NCBI RefSeq assembly: GCF_051201015.1
Contig: NZ_JBPEHI010000011.1
DNA length: 64,000 bases
Origin: Petrimonas sulfuriphila
GTDB taxonomy: Bacteria > Bacteroidota > Bacteroidia > Bacteroidales > Dysgonomonadaceae
Strand: one strand, 5' to 3'
The notes beneath the pieces were generated by a model. It saw nothing but the letters and a program-made list of their open reading frames with translations, had not been told where the DNA came from and ran no database searches. Both the position numbers and the translations under genes were made by a program. Every line of letters begins with the position of its first letter. The first letter of the stretch is position 1. Below, piece after piece: positions 1 through 9,353 of the stretch.

Positions 1-264
1 TACGAAGGGAACGATTTTGCCTTTCGCGACGGAAAAGTATACATAAACGGGGAGCCGGCAGACTCGTATACCTTTAAGATGGATTACTACTTCATGATGG
101 GGGATAACCGCCACAACTCGGCCGACTCACGCGTGTGGGGATTTGTTCCCGAAGACCATATCGTGGGACAACCGATGCTGATATGGCTTTCCCTGGAAAA
201 AGACAACGGCTGGCTTAACGGAAAAATCCGGTGGAACAGGTTATTTCGAAGTGCAAAAAAATAA
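1..264 (+). CDS. lepB: Signal peptidase I, C-terminal part (truncated by window edge)
   Basis: Only the last 87 residues are visible; the 5' part lies left of the window. The piece carries the S26 peptidase signature GDNRHNSADSR (residues 35-45 of the visible part), the box near the C-terminus of all type I leader peptidases, followed by a WGFVPEDHIVG segment. The family is membrane-anchored and cleaves signal peptides from exported proteins on the periplasmic side; the catalytic Ser and Lys would be in the missing part. The next gene, WbqC-like, begins a few bases after this stop, a neighbourhood I associate with other Bacteroidales. Identity is firm from the signature; nothing can be said of the N-terminus. 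Confidence 0.93.
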   Translation, partial: YEGNDFAFRDGKVYINGEPADSYTFKMDYYFMMGDNRHNSADSRVWGFVPEDHIVGQPMLIWLSLEKDNGWLNGKIRWNRLFRSAKK

Positions 265-272
265 CCGGGAGA

Positions 273-869
273 GTGTTGCTTTCTTCCTTCTACCTGGCGC
301 CCGTCGAATACTATTCAGTATTTTTTCGCGCCTCCAGCACCGTTATAGAGGTTCACGAAAACTACCAGAAACAATCTTACCGAAACCGGTGTAACATTGT
401 TGGGGCCAACGGATCGATGGCATTGAGCATTCCTGTCGAAAAACCTTCTGCAGTAAAATGCCGGATGAAGGATGTCCGCATTGCAGATCACGGAAACTGG
501 CGGCACCTGCATTGGAACGCCATTGTATCGGCATACAGCTCCACACCTTTTTTTGAGTATTATGCAGACGAACTACAGCCGTTCTACGAAAAGAGGATCT
601 CTTTTCTCGTCGATTTTAACCTTCAGCTTCACGAACTCATCTGCGGATGGCTGCGGATAGAGCAGCCAACTAATCTATCTCCGGAATACGTTGCTGAAAT
701 ACCTGAAGGGATAGCGGACCATAGAGAAGCAATTCATCCCAAACGACCCTCCGGCTTCATGACCAGGCCATACTACCAGGTTTTCCAGGATAAACTGGGG
801 TTCATCCAGAATGCAAGTATCATCGATTTGGTGTTCAATATGGGCAACGAAGCGAGGTTGTGGCTGTGA
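273..869 (+). CDS. WbqC family protein
   Basis: A 198-residue protein of the WbqC-like family, found near polysaccharide and lipoprotein-processing genes; the biochemical role is not settled. I place the start at the GTG at 273 because translation from there gives MLLSSFYLAPVEYYSVF, which fits the short hydrophobic N-terminus ending in a P-V-x-Y motif typical of the family. An upstream ATG at 231 would overlap lepB by 34 bases. The conserved YRNR and W-R-H-LHW segments in the first half match WbqC proteins as I remember them. It lies 8 bases after lepB, so it is probably co-transcribed. Start is the main uncertainty. Confidence 0.8.
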   Translation: MLLSSFYLAPVEYYSVFFRASSTVIEVHENYQKQSYRNRCNIVGANGSMALSIPVEKPSAVKCRMKDVRIADHGNWRHLHWNAIVSAYSSTPFFEYYADELQPFYEKRISFLVDFNLQLHELICGWLRIEQPTNLSPEYVAEIPEGIADHREAIHPKRPSGFMTRPYYQVFQDKLGFIQNASIIDLVFNMGNEARLWL

Positions 870-895
870 ATCATACCCGGGTCTTATTTTTTTCT

Positions 896-903
896 TACCT
901 TTG
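896..903 (+). promoter_or_regulatory. Bacteroidetes -7 promoter element for gltX
   Basis: TACCTTTG is a perfect TAnnTTTG match, 19 bases upstream of the gltX ATG at 923. It falls after the WbqC stop, which argues against the upstream GTG at 860 as the gltX start. No clear -33 TTTG was seen at the usual spacing. Confidence 0.55.
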
Positions 904-922
904 TAGCCTCAACATCAAAATT

Positions 923-2452
923 ATGAGCAGAAAAACAAGAGTCCGCTTCGCCCCCAGTCCTACCGGGCCGCTTCATATCGGCGGAGTTCGCACGGCATTA
1001 TACAACTACCTGTTTTCCAAACAACAAAACGGAGACTTCATCCTTCGGATTGAAGACACCGACTCCACCCGGTTTGTTCCCGGAGCAGAAGCATACATTC
1101 AGGAAGCTTTCGACTGGTTGGGACTGCCCTACGACGAAAGTCCCGCAAAAGGAGGGAAATTCGGGCCCTACCGACAGTCGGAACGAAAAGACATTTACAA
1201 AAAATACGTCCACAAACTGTTGGACGAAGGCAAGGCGTACATCGCCTTTGATACCCCCCAGGAGCTGGAAGCCAAACGCAACGAAATCCCGAACTTTCAA
1301 TACGATGCCACCACCCGGCTTCAGATGCGGAATTCACTGACGTTACCCACCGAAGAGGTGAAAAAGCTGATCGACAACGGTACGCAATACGTGGTACGCA
1401 TAAAGATTGAGCCCCGTATCGATATCACCGTAAACGATTTAATTCGTGGAGAAGTGGTAATCAACTCCTCAGTGCTCGATGACAAGGTCATTTACAAATC
1501 GGCCGACGAACTGCCGACGTACCACCTTGCCAACGTGGTGGACGACCACCTGATGGAGATCACGCACGTTATTCGCGGTGAAGAATGGTTGCCGTCGGCT
1601 CCCCTTCACGTGTGGTTATACAGAAGTTTCGGATGGGAAGATACTATGCCCGAGTTCGCCCACCTGCCGCTCCTGCTCAAACCCGAAGGCAACGGAAAGC
1701 TGAGCAAGCGCGACGGGGACCGCCTCGGATTTCCCGTCTTTCCGTTGGAATGGAAAGACCGCCAATCAGGTGAAACATCATCGGGATACCGCGAAAGCGG
1801 GTACTTGCCTCAGGCCGTTATCAACTTTTTGGCTTTGCTGGGATGGAATCCGGGAACAGAGCAGGAGATTTTCTCTCTCGATGAGCTGGTTACGGCCTTT
1901 TCGTTCGAACGATGCAGCAAGAGCGGTGCAAAGTTTGATTTCGAAAAAGCCAAGTGGTTCAACCACAAATATATTCAGGGAACACCCAACGAACTGTTGG
2001 CGGAGATGATCCAACCTGTTTTGGCAGAAAAAAACATTCCCTGCGACAAGAACTATGCCGCCAACGTTATCGGATTGGTGAAAGAACGGGTGAATTTCGT
2101 GAAAGAATTGTGGGATCAGGCCTCGTTTTTCTTCATTGCGCCGGCTTCATACGACGAAAAAACGGTAAAAAAACGCTGGAAAAAGGAAAGTTCCGCACAA
2201 CTGTCCGAACTTATTAACGTGTTGCAAAGCATCGATGACTTCTCTTCCGAAAATCAGGAGATCCGGGTTAAGCAGTGGATTGAAGAGAAAAACTATCCCA
2301 TCGGAAACATTATGAATGCTTTCCGTCTGGCTGTAGTAGGCGAGAGCAAGGGCCCTCACATGTTCGACATTACTTCGCTTCTGGGCAAGCAGGAAACCAT
2401 AGGCCGGTTAACGACAGCCATAACAAACATTCCTGCTCCGGAGAATACATAA
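923..2452 (+). CDS. gltX: Glutamyl-tRNA synthetase
   Basis: A class I aminoacyl-tRNA synthetase of 509 residues that charges tRNA-Glu in the cytoplasm. The HIGH-type motif appears as LHIGG (residues 17-21) after FAPSPTGP, and the KMSKS-type motif as KLSKR starting at residue 259. The sequence after KLSKR (DGDRLGFPVFPLEW) is the form I associate with Bacteroidetes enzymes. The ATG at 923 gives MSRKTRVRFAPSPTG, the normal family start; an in-frame GTG at 860 adds 21 residues but lies upstream of the promoter element. It follows the WbqC gene and precedes the 7TM-HD gene by 36 bases. Full length, no anomalies. Confidence 0.97.
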   Translation: MSRKTRVRFAPSPTGPLHIGGVRTALYNYLFSKQQNGDFILRIEDTDSTRFVPGAEAYIQEAFDWLGLPYDESPAKGGKFGPYRQSERKDIYKKYVHKLLDEGKAYIAFDTPQELEAKRNEIPNFQYDATTRLQMRNSLTLPTEEVKKLIDNGTQYVVRIKIEPRIDITVNDLIRGEVVINSSVLDDKVIYKSADELPTYHLANVVDDHLMEITHVIRGEEWLPSAPLHVWLYRSFGWEDTMPEFAHLPLLLKPEGNGKLSKRDGDRLGFPVFPLEWKDRQSGETSSGYRESGYLPQAVINFLALLGWNPGTEQEIFSLDELVTAFSFERCSKSGAKFDFEKAKWFNHKYIQGTPNELLAEMIQPVLAEKNIPCDKNYAANVIGLVKERVNFVKELWDQASFFFIAPASYDEKTVKKRWKKESSAQLSELINVLQSIDDFSSENQEIRVKQWIEEKNYPIGNIMNAFRLAVVGESKGPHMFDITSLLGKQETIGRLTTAITNIPAPENT

Positions 2453-2488
2453 ACCCAATATTTGTACAACCAAAAACTATTCGAAGTT

Positions 2489-4570
2489 ATGAACCTGAAG
2501 TCAAAAAGAAAATTCAGACTAAGAACCCGTTTTTTTGTTCCTGCTGTTTTCATCCTGGCAATTGCTCTGGTTACACTGCTGTTTCCCCGCCAGGGAGATT
2601 TCAAGTACTCCTTCAGCGAAGGAAGACCCTGGCAATACGGGCTTTTGACTGCTCCGTTCGATTTCCCCATTTACAAACCTGCCGATCAACTGAAAGCAGA
2701 ACGAGACAGCATCCTGCGCTTTTACGAACCCTACTATACCATCGATGAAAGTGTTGAGAAGAACGCAATGGCTGAATTCGATGCCGATGTTAACCTGAAC
2801 ACGAAGCTCAGCAGCCTGTCTCCTGATTATATCCTTTACCTGAGGAACAGTTTACAGAAAATATACCGGTCGGGAATCATGCGTTCAGAGGATTACGACA
2901 AGGTTTTCAGTTCCGAAACTCAATCCATGCGGTTACGAAAAGGAAACCTGGCTGAATCAAAAAGTGTGGAAACATTTAGCACCATTAAATCGGCATACGA
3001 ACAACTCCTCAATAATACGCCGAAAAGCATGGATGCCGAATTAATACGTTTGGCAGATGTAAATAAATATATCCGCGAAAATATCGTGTACGATGCTTCT
3101 ACATCCGAAAAGGCCAGGGAGGAATTTATCCAGCAGGTTTCTCCCTCCACAGGGATGGTGCAAACGGGACAACGTATTATTGACCAAGGGGAAATAGTCA
3201 GCTCCCAAACCTACAAGGTATTGAACTCACTAAAACGGGTCACCGAAGAGCGAAGCGGGAGAACCGGTAAAAACGGATGGATGATTTTCGGTCAACTCTT
3301 GCTGGTAGTTCTTCTGTTTGGGGCATTTTATGCATACCTGCTTTTCTTCCGGCCGCATGAATACCGAAACAGGAAGCACGTCACGTTCATGGTGTTGCTG
3401 GTGACCTCCTTTGTAGCACTGACAGCAATCACCAGTCAGCTTGACCTTTTCAACGTGTACATTATCCCGTATGCCATAGTCACTATTCTGATACGAACAT
3501 TTATTGACTCCCGTACGGCATTGTTTGCCAGTTTGATTACCATTATCCTAAGCTCGCTGATGGTCCCCTTTCCGTTTGAATTTATCGTCATACAGATTGC
3601 CGTTGCGATGGTGTCGGTATTTATGCTGAAAGAGCTCTCGGAACGTTACCAGTTAATACGCAGCTCCTTCTTTATCCTGATCGCCTACAGCTTGATGTAT
3701 ATAGGCCTTGTCATGCATCAGGAAGGGAACATCAACAAAATTGACCCGATCATATTTATCTATTTTTTCATCAATTTCATTTTTATATTGTTCTCCTATT
3801 CGCTGGTATACCTCATCGAGAAATCCTTCGGATTCATATCGGGGGTAAGCCTGATTGAATTATCGAACATCAACAAACCGTTATTGAAGGAGCTATCCGA
3901 AAAAGCACCAGGAACCTTCCAGCATTCATTACAGGTCTCAAACCTGGGTATGGCCGCTGCAGTAAAAATCGGGGCCAATGCTTCTCTAATAAGGACGGGA
4001 GCATTGTATCACGATATCGGAAAAATGGTAAATCCTGCTTTTTTTACCGAAAATCAATCGCCGGGGATGAATCCGCACGCGGGACTCCCTTTCGAGGAAA
4101 GTGCGCGCATCATCATCAATCACGTGAGAGACGGAGTGAAAATAGCGCAAAAAAACAACTTGCCGAAGCAGATAACCGATTTTATTGAAACGCACCACGG
4201 AACCAGTATGCCGAAATACTTCTACATCTCCTGGAAAAACGCTAACCCCGGGAAAGAGATAAACGAAGACCTGTTCCGCTATCCCGGGCCCAATCCTTTC
4301 TCAAAAGAGACGGCCATCATGATGATGGCCGATGCGGTGGAAGCTGCTTCAAGAAGCTTGCCGGAATACAACGAAGACAGCATCCGGAATCTGGTGGAAT
4401 CGCTGATCGATTCACAGGTGACAGAAGGGTACTTCAAGCTGGCCCCCATCACTTTCCGTGACATTGCGGCCATAAAAGAAGTTTTTCTTCAAAAGCTCCA
4501 GACCATCTACCACACACGGATTGCCTATCCAAAGCTGGACAAACCCCAGACTCAACCAGAATCAGTATAA
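2489..4570 (+). CDS. 7TM-HD phosphohydrolase (PgpH-like)
   Basis: A 693-residue inner-membrane protein. It has an N-terminal membrane segment (about residues 14-32), a long extracytoplasmic region, a block of about seven membrane helices (about 265-440) and a cytoplasmic HD domain with YHDIGKM near residues 506-512 and THHGTS further on. This is the 7TMR-HDED/7TM-HD architecture; in Listeria the PgpH member degrades cyclic di-AMP. A c-di-AMP role here is inference. The ATG at 2489 gives a basic N-terminus before the first helix; a TTG at 2462 would add nine residues. A near-match to the -7 element (AATATTTG, 2457-2464) lies upstream. Convergent with guaA, 6 bases between the stops. Confidence 0.88.
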   Translation: MNLKSKRKFRLRTRFFVPAVFILAIALVTLLFPRQGDFKYSFSEGRPWQYGLLTAPFDFPIYKPADQLKAERDSILRFYEPYYTIDESVEKNAMAEFDADVNLNTKLSSLSPDYILYLRNSLQKIYRSGIMRSEDYDKVFSSETQSMRLRKGNLAESKSVETFSTIKSAYEQLLNNTPKSMDAELIRLADVNKYIRENIVYDASTSEKAREEFIQQVSPSTGMVQTGQRIIDQGEIVSSQTYKVLNSLKRVTEERSGRTGKNGWMIFGQLLLVVLLFGAFYAYLLFFRPHEYRNRKHVTFMVLLVTSFVALTAITSQLDLFNVYIIPYAIVTILIRTFIDSRTALFASLITIILSSLMVPFPFEFIVIQIAVAMVSVFMLKELSERYQLIRSSFFILIAYSLMYIGLVMHQEGNINKIDPIIFIYFFINFIFILFSYSLVYLIEKSFGFISGVSLIELSNINKPLLKELSEKAPGTFQHSLQVSNLGMAAAVKIGANASLIRTGALYHDIGKMVNPAFFTENQSPGMNPHAGLPFEESARIIINHVRDGVKIAQKNNLPKQITDFIETHHGTSMPKYFYISWKNANPGKEINEDLFRYPGPNPFSKETAIMMMADAVEAASRSLPEYNEDSIRNLVESLIDSQVTEGYFKLAPITFRDIAAIKEVFLQKLQTIYHTRIAYPKLDKPQTQPESV

Positions 4571-4576
4571 AGGTTT

Positions 4577-6097
4577 TTATTCCCATTCAATGGTTGCCGG
4601 CGGTTTCGATGAGATATCGTATACCACGCGGTTTACCCCTTTGACCTTGTTGATAATCTCGCTCGACACTTTTGCCAGAAACTCGTAAGGCAGATGTGCC
4701 CAATCCGCTGTCATGGCGTCAGTGGAAGTTACAGCACGCAAAGCAATGGTATTTTCGTAAGTGCGTTCGTCACCCATTACGCCCACCGATTGTACCGGTA
4801 AAAGGATTGCTCCTGCCTGCCAAACCTTGTCGTACAACCCTGCTGCACGGAGGTTCGAAACAAAAATGTCATCGGCGTCCTGTGCTATGCGTACTTTTTC
4901 CGGCGTGATGTCGCCCAGGATCCGGATACCCAGTCCCGGACCGGGGAAAGGATGGCGATAAATAAGATGCGGTTTCATTCCAAGTTCCAGACCGATTTTC
5001 CGCACTTCGTCCTTAAAAAGTAATTTCAACGGCTCGCACAGTTTCAGGTTCATTTTCTCGGGAAGCCCACCTACGTTGTGATGGCTTTTGATAACGGTTC
5101 CCGTAATGGAAAGCGACTCGATGATATCGGGATAAATGGTCCCCTGCGCCAACCACTTTATGGCGGTAAGTTTATGCGCTTCTTCGTCGAAGACATCTAT
5201 AAATCCCTTGCCGATGATTTTACGTTTGCGCTCGGGGTCAGTTACTCCGGCAAGTTCCTTGTAAAAGCGTTCTCGGGCATCTACACCGATGACGTTCAGT
5301 CCGAGATGTTCGTAATTTTCGAGAACGGTTTCAAACTCATTTTTACGCAGCAATCCATGATTTACGAAAATACAGGTCAGGTTCTTTCCAATGGCTTTGT
5401 TCAGTAAAACGGCTACAACGGAAGAATCCACACCTCCGGAAAGGGCCAAAATTACCTTATCGTCTCCCAGTGTTTCTTTCAGATCAGCTACTGTCGCCTC
5501 AATGAACGATGCAGGCGTCCAGTCTTTCCGGCATCCGCAGATCGCCAGAAAATTATCCAGTAGCTTGTTACCTTGTTCCGTATGGAAGACTTCCGGGTGA
5601 AACTGCACTCCCCATGTAGGCTCATCCTTCACTTTGTAGGCAGCGATTTCCACCTCTTCGGTGGAAGCAATAACCGAGAAATTATCGGGAATCCGCACGA
5701 TCGTATCCCCGTGAGACATCCATACTTGCGATTGTTGCGGGAGGTTCCCCAAAAGCAGGTCACCTGTTTCTTTCACGCTCAGATGGGCCCTCCCGTATTC
5801 GCGCGAATCGCTCTTGTCGACCGTACCGCCCGATGATTGTGCTATCCACTGGGCACCGTAACAAATTCCCAGTACCGGATAATTACGCCGTATTTCATGG
5901 AGATCGGTTTTAAAAGCATTGTCGTCGTTGACCGAAAACGGGCTTCCGGAGAGAATTACTCCTTTTACCGATCTATCTCCGAAAGGGAATTTGTTGAAGG
6001 GTACTATTTCGCAATAAGTATTCAGCTCGCGTACACGGCGGCCGATGAGCTGAGTTGTCTGAGAACCGAAATCGAGAATGATTATTTTTTCGTGCAT
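4577..6097 (-). CDS. guaA: GMP synthase (glutamine-hydrolysing)
   Basis: A 506-residue cytoplasmic enzyme that converts XMP to GMP with glutamine and ATP. The class I amidotransferase domain has the nucleophile in GICYGAQ (Cys79) and the catalytic pair in FHPEV (His167, Glu169). The ATP pyrophosphatase P-loop is SGGVDS at 220-225, and the C-terminal dimerisation domain ends normally in PATIEWE. All catalytic residues are present. It is monocistronic on the minus strand: convergent with the HD gene on one side and divergent from the TPR/PD40 gene on the other, with its own -7 element upstream. Confidence 0.98.
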   Translation of the reverse strand: MHEKIIILDFGSQTTQLIGRRVRELNTYCEIVPFNKFPFGDRSVKGVILSGSPFSVNDDNAFKTDLHEIRRNYPVLGICYGAQWIAQSSGGTVDKSDSREYGRAHLSVKETGDLLLGNLPQQSQVWMSHGDTIVRIPDNFSVIASTEEVEIAAYKVKDEPTWGVQFHPEVFHTEQGNKLLDNFLAICGCRKDWTPASFIEATVADLKETLGDDKVILALSGGVDSSVVAVLLNKAIGKNLTCIFVNHGLLRKNEFETVLENYEHLGLNVIGVDARERFYKELAGVTDPERKRKIIGKGFIDVFDEEAHKLTAIKWLAQGTIYPDIIESLSITGTVIKSHHNVGGLPEKMNLKLCEPLKLLFKDEVRKIGLELGMKPHLIYRHPFPGPGLGIRILGDITPEKVRIAQDADDIFVSNLRAAGLYDKVWQAGAILLPVQSVGVMGDERTYENTIALRAVTSTDAMTADWAHLPYEFLAKVSSEIINKVKGVNRVVYDISSKPPATIEWE

Positions 6098-6185
6098 ATA
6101 TTTTTGAAGAAGTTAGAAATTAGAAGCCAGAAATTAGCATGAACACACAAGCAACAGCGGCGCGTTGTTTGTATTTTTTGCAGTG

Positions 6186-6193
6186 CAAAGATA
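6186..6193 (-). promoter_or_regulatory. -7 promoter element for guaA
   Basis: Read on the minus strand this is TATCTTTG, a perfect TAnnTTTG, about 90 bases upstream of the guaA ATG. The leader between them holds a short imperfect direct repeat (agaaattag, twice, around 6115-6138) but no recognised riboswitch fold. Confidence 0.5.
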
Positions 6194-6283
6194 CGAAAAG
6201 TATGGAAAAAAATAGCATGACGTATGGTATAAGCATCGGATAGATAAATTAACAAAAGAAGATCATTTTACAAATTATTTTCC

Positions 6284-6291
6284 TATCTTTG
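6284..6291 (+). promoter_or_regulatory. -7 promoter element for the TPR/PD40 operon
   Basis: TATCTTTG, a perfect TAnnTTTG, 30 bases before the ATG at 6322. It is divergent from the guaA element about 90 bases away. Confidence 0.55.
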
Positions 6292-6321
6292 AATCTTTGA
6301 AGATCATATTTCAGACTGATA

Positions 6322-7740
6322 ATGAAAGTACACCACCAATTATTTGCATTCATTCTTTTAATCGTTCCCGTTTTATCGATGGGCCAATCGGTTGATGATG
6401 CGAAAAAATGGTACCTGGAAGGGGACTTTACGCAAGCAAAACCTGTTTTTGAAGCTGAATACCGGGTTAATCCCAACAATGCCCAGCTTAATCTATGGCT
6501 TGGTGTAATATCGCTTGCTGAAAGCGATTATCAAAAAGCCCAGCAATACCTTGAGTTTGCTTCGCTAAAAAATATTCAGGAGTCGTACCTACAACTGGGA
6601 CAGCTTTACACTAAAATGTACCGGTTTGCCGACGCTGAAAAGGAATTCACCCGATACGAAAAAGCCAACCGGAGAAATAAGCAAGCGCTTGCATTACTCA
6701 ACCCTTACAAAGAATATGCCGATAAGCTGAAACGACTGATAAACCGCACTGAGGATGTTCAGATCATAGACAGCATAGTTGTCCCTAAATCCGATTTTCT
6801 CTCGGTTTATAAACTGAGTGCATCTGCCGGATCGCTGCAGCCGGTAAGTGGTTTTTTCCGGGATCAACCCAACAACAATCAGGTGCTTTTCCTCAACGAA
6901 CGTCAGGATAAGATCTACTATCCGCAAGACGATTCGATTTCGGGAAGTAACCTCTATACCATGGAAAAACTACTGGACAGCTTCGGCAATGAGAAACGGT
7001 TATCGGAATCGATCAATCAAGAGGGGAATCAGGCTTACCCGTTTGTTATGCCCGATGGCCTTACCATTTATTTCTCCTCCACCGGGCACGGTTCATTGGG
7101 TGGGTATGATCTGTTTGTTACCCGATATAACCTGGCCACAAACTCGTACCTAACCCCTAATCAGCTGAACATGCCGTTTAACTCCCCCTTCAACGACTAC
7201 ATGATGGCTATCGATGAAGAAAAAGGTATCGGCTGGTTCGCCAGCGACCGGTTTCAACCGAAAGACTCCGTTTGTGTTTATACGTTTGTTCCCTCTCCTG
7301 AAGTTGTGCTGCTGGAGAATGAAGATGCGTCTTACCTGGCAAACCGGGCAAGGATATCCTCCATAAAGGAATCCTGGAAACCAGATATTGACTATTCAGC
7401 CTTGCTGCAACGTTCACACAAAACAACTGCTCCACAAAAGACTACGCAAAAAAAAGATTTTACGTTTGTTATTAACGACGAAAAAACCTACTATACGTTG
7501 ACAGATTTTAAAAATGCAACGGCCAGGTCGCTCTTTTCTCAAGCCATCAACTTGAAGACCAGACTGAATCAACAGGAAAAGGACCTATCGGAAAAACGCC
7601 GGCAAATTGCAGGAAGTTCCAACTCATCTGCACTATCGGCGTCCATATTAAATCTTGAAAAGGAAACCGAAAATCTATTCAGAGAGATTGAATCGCTGGA
7701 ATTACGGGCGCGCAATGAAGAGATCAGAAACAGTTTTTAA
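6322..7740 (+). CDS. Secreted TPR / PD40-repeat protein with C-terminal coiled coil
   Basis: A 472-residue exported protein of unknown exact role. It has a signal peptide (about residues 1-21, ending VLSMGQS), then TPR-like helices (about 22-140), then a beta-propeller-like region with PD40/WD40-like motifs, for example YFSSTGHGSLGGYDLF near residues 250-265. The last 75 residues are charged and heptad-like, probably a coiled coil. TPR plus PD40 proteins in Bacteroidetes are often envelope proteins related to OmpA/peptidoglycan-binding or gliding/T9SS systems, but no OmpA domain is seen here. It heads a forward run: the NfeD gene starts 11 bases after it. Confidence 0.72.
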   Translation: MKVHHQLFAFILLIVPVLSMGQSVDDAKKWYLEGDFTQAKPVFEAEYRVNPNNAQLNLWLGVISLAESDYQKAQQYLEFASLKNIQESYLQLGQLYTKMYRFADAEKEFTRYEKANRRNKQALALLNPYKEYADKLKRLINRTEDVQIIDSIVVPKSDFLSVYKLSASAGSLQPVSGFFRDQPNNNQVLFLNERQDKIYYPQDDSISGSNLYTMEKLLDSFGNEKRLSESINQEGNQAYPFVMPDGLTIYFSSTGHGSLGGYDLFVTRYNLATNSYLTPNQLNMPFNSPFNDYMMAIDEEKGIGWFASDRFQPKDSVCVYTFVPSPEVVLLENEDASYLANRARISSIKESWKPDIDYSALLQRSHKTTAPQKTTQKKDFTFVINDEKTYYTLTDFKNATARSLFSQAINLKTRLNQQEKDLSEKRRQIAGSSNSSALSASILNLEKETENLFREIESLELRARNEEIRNSF

Positions 7741-7751
7741 TTCTTTACATC

Positions 7752-8243
7752 ATGACTTTCAATGTAATCATTGTTGCCGTTTTAATCGTTCTGGGAATTT
7801 TACTACTTCTCATTGAGTTTTTTCTGTTACCGGGTATCAGTATTGCCGGAGTAGGCGGCGCTATTTTTATGGTAGGCGGCGTGATCTACTCCTACATCTA
7901 CCTAGGTTCTACAGCCGGCAACATTACACTGGCCCTTTCGTTAATTTTGCTTGCACTGGCATTTGTGTGGCTGCTAAAATCCAAATCACTGCAAAAGATA
8001 GCGCTTACTGCCGACATTCGTGAAACGGTGGACAACAGCGACCTGAAAAGCCTTCAGCCTGGTGATACCGGAATAACGGTTTCCCGGTTGAATCCTATCG
8101 GAAAGGTGATGATAAACGAAGTAACTGTTGAAGGGAAATCCTTCGATGGGGAACTTATTGATGAAGATACAGAAATAGAAGTTGTACGGGTAGAATCGTA
8201 TAATGTGACGGTTAAAAAGAGAGAACAAGAAGCAAAGATATAA
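7752..8243 (+). CDS. NfeD-like membrane protein
   Basis: A 163-residue protein with two to three hydrophobic helices in the first 75 residues (including a glycine-rich GISIAGVGGAIFMVGGV segment) and a soluble C-terminal half of about 70 residues that fits the OB-fold NfeD domain (LQPGDTGITVSRLNPIGKV, then VEGKSFDGELID). Short NfeD proteins typically sit beside flotillin genes and act with them at membrane microdomains. Here floA follows 77 bases downstream, which supports the call. No protease domain is present, so it is the short NfeD type. Confidence 0.85.
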   Translation: MTFNVIIVAVLIVLGILLLLIEFFLLPGISIAGVGGAIFMVGGVIYSYIYLGSTAGNITLALSLILLALAFVWLLKSKSLQKIALTADIRETVDNSDLKSLQPGDTGITVSRLNPIGKVMINEVTVEGKSFDGELIDEDTEIEVVRVESYNVTVKKREQEAKI

Positions 8244-8320
8244 GACAGAAGGCTCTCAGATACTCAAACAAGAACGTCGAACTTTAAATATTGAACTTTA
8301 AACACCAAATAAATTAAATT

Positions 8321-9313
8321 ATGGAATTATCTTTTCCTCTGATTATTGGGATTGCATTAATTGTAATTTTCGTACTGATTTTTTTCCACTATGTGCCTTT
8401 CTTTTTGTGGATTAACGCTCTCTCGGCAAACGTCCGAATATCGCTTGTCCAGTTGTTCTTGATGCGTTTACGCCGGGTTCCGCCTCACACCATCGTCTAC
8501 GCGATGATTGAAGCGCACAAGGCCGGATTGAAAAACGTTACCCGGGACAACCTGGAAGCGCATTACCTGGCCGGAGGGCACGTGGAACAAGTTGTCCATG
8601 CGCTTGTTTCGGCATCAAAAGCCAACATCGAACTGCCTTTTCAGATGGCCACAGCCATTGACCTCGCAGGCCGTGACGTACTGGAAGCCGTAAGGATGTC
8701 GGTAAACCCCAAGGTTATTGACACACCGCCGGTTTCGGCAGTAGCCATCGATGGTATTCAACTAATTGCCAAAGCGCGCGTTACGGTCCGGGCCAACATC
8801 AAGCAATTGGTGGGTGGTGCCGGTGAAGAGACCATCCTTGCCCGCGTTGGTGAAGGAATTGTATCCTCTATCGGTTCGGCAGCTTCGCACAAATCGGTGC
8901 TCGAAAACCCCGACTCCATTTCGAAACTTGTGTTAAGAAAAGGATTGGATGCCGGGACTGCATTCGAAATTCTCTCTATTGATATTGCTGATATCGATAT
9001 AGGTAAAAATATCGGTGCCGTCCTGCAAATGGATCAGGCACAAGCCGACAAGAACATCGCCCAGGCCCGCGCCGAAGAGCGCCGCGCCATGGCTATCGCC
9101 CTTGAACAGGAGATGAAAGCCAAGGCCCAGGAAGCCCGTGCGAAGGTAATTGAAGCCGAAGCTGAAGTACCCAAGGCAATGGCCGAAGCGTTCCGCAGTG
9201 GCAATATGGGCATTATGGATTTCTACCGGATGAAGAACATCCAGTCGGATACCGATATGCGCGATGCGATTGCCAAGCCTCAAGGCGGAGCGAAAGAAGA
9301 GAGTTCGAAATAA
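8321..9313 (+). CDS. floA: Flotillin-like protein FloA
   Basis: A 330-residue membrane-associated scaffold protein of the UPF0365/FloA family. An N-terminal hydrophobic hairpin (about residues 5-35) is followed by an SPFH-type domain and a long Ala/Glu-rich helix (about 235-300, rich in QARAEERRA-type repeats) that in this family mediates oligomerisation. Length matches FloA. The NfeD-like partner lies directly upstream. The role in functional membrane microdomains is known for Bacillus FloA and inferred here. The spacer before it has two GAACTTTAAA copies but no clear promoter element. Confidence 0.93.
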   Translation: MELSFPLIIGIALIVIFVLIFFHYVPFFLWINALSANVRISLVQLFLMRLRRVPPHTIVYAMIEAHKAGLKNVTRDNLEAHYLAGGHVEQVVHALVSASKANIELPFQMATAIDLAGRDVLEAVRMSVNPKVIDTPPVSAVAIDGIQLIAKARVTVRANIKQLVGGAGEETILARVGEGIVSSIGSAASHKSVLENPDSISKLVLRKGLDAGTAFEILSIDIADIDIGKNIGAVLQMDQAQADKNIAQARAEERRAMAIALEQEMKAKAQEARAKVIEAEAEVPKAMAEAFRSGNMGIMDFYRMKNIQSDTDMRDAIAKPQGGAKEESSK

Positions 9314-9353
9314 ATAGAGAACGAAAGTAAAGAAGTCTTAAACCATTACTTTT

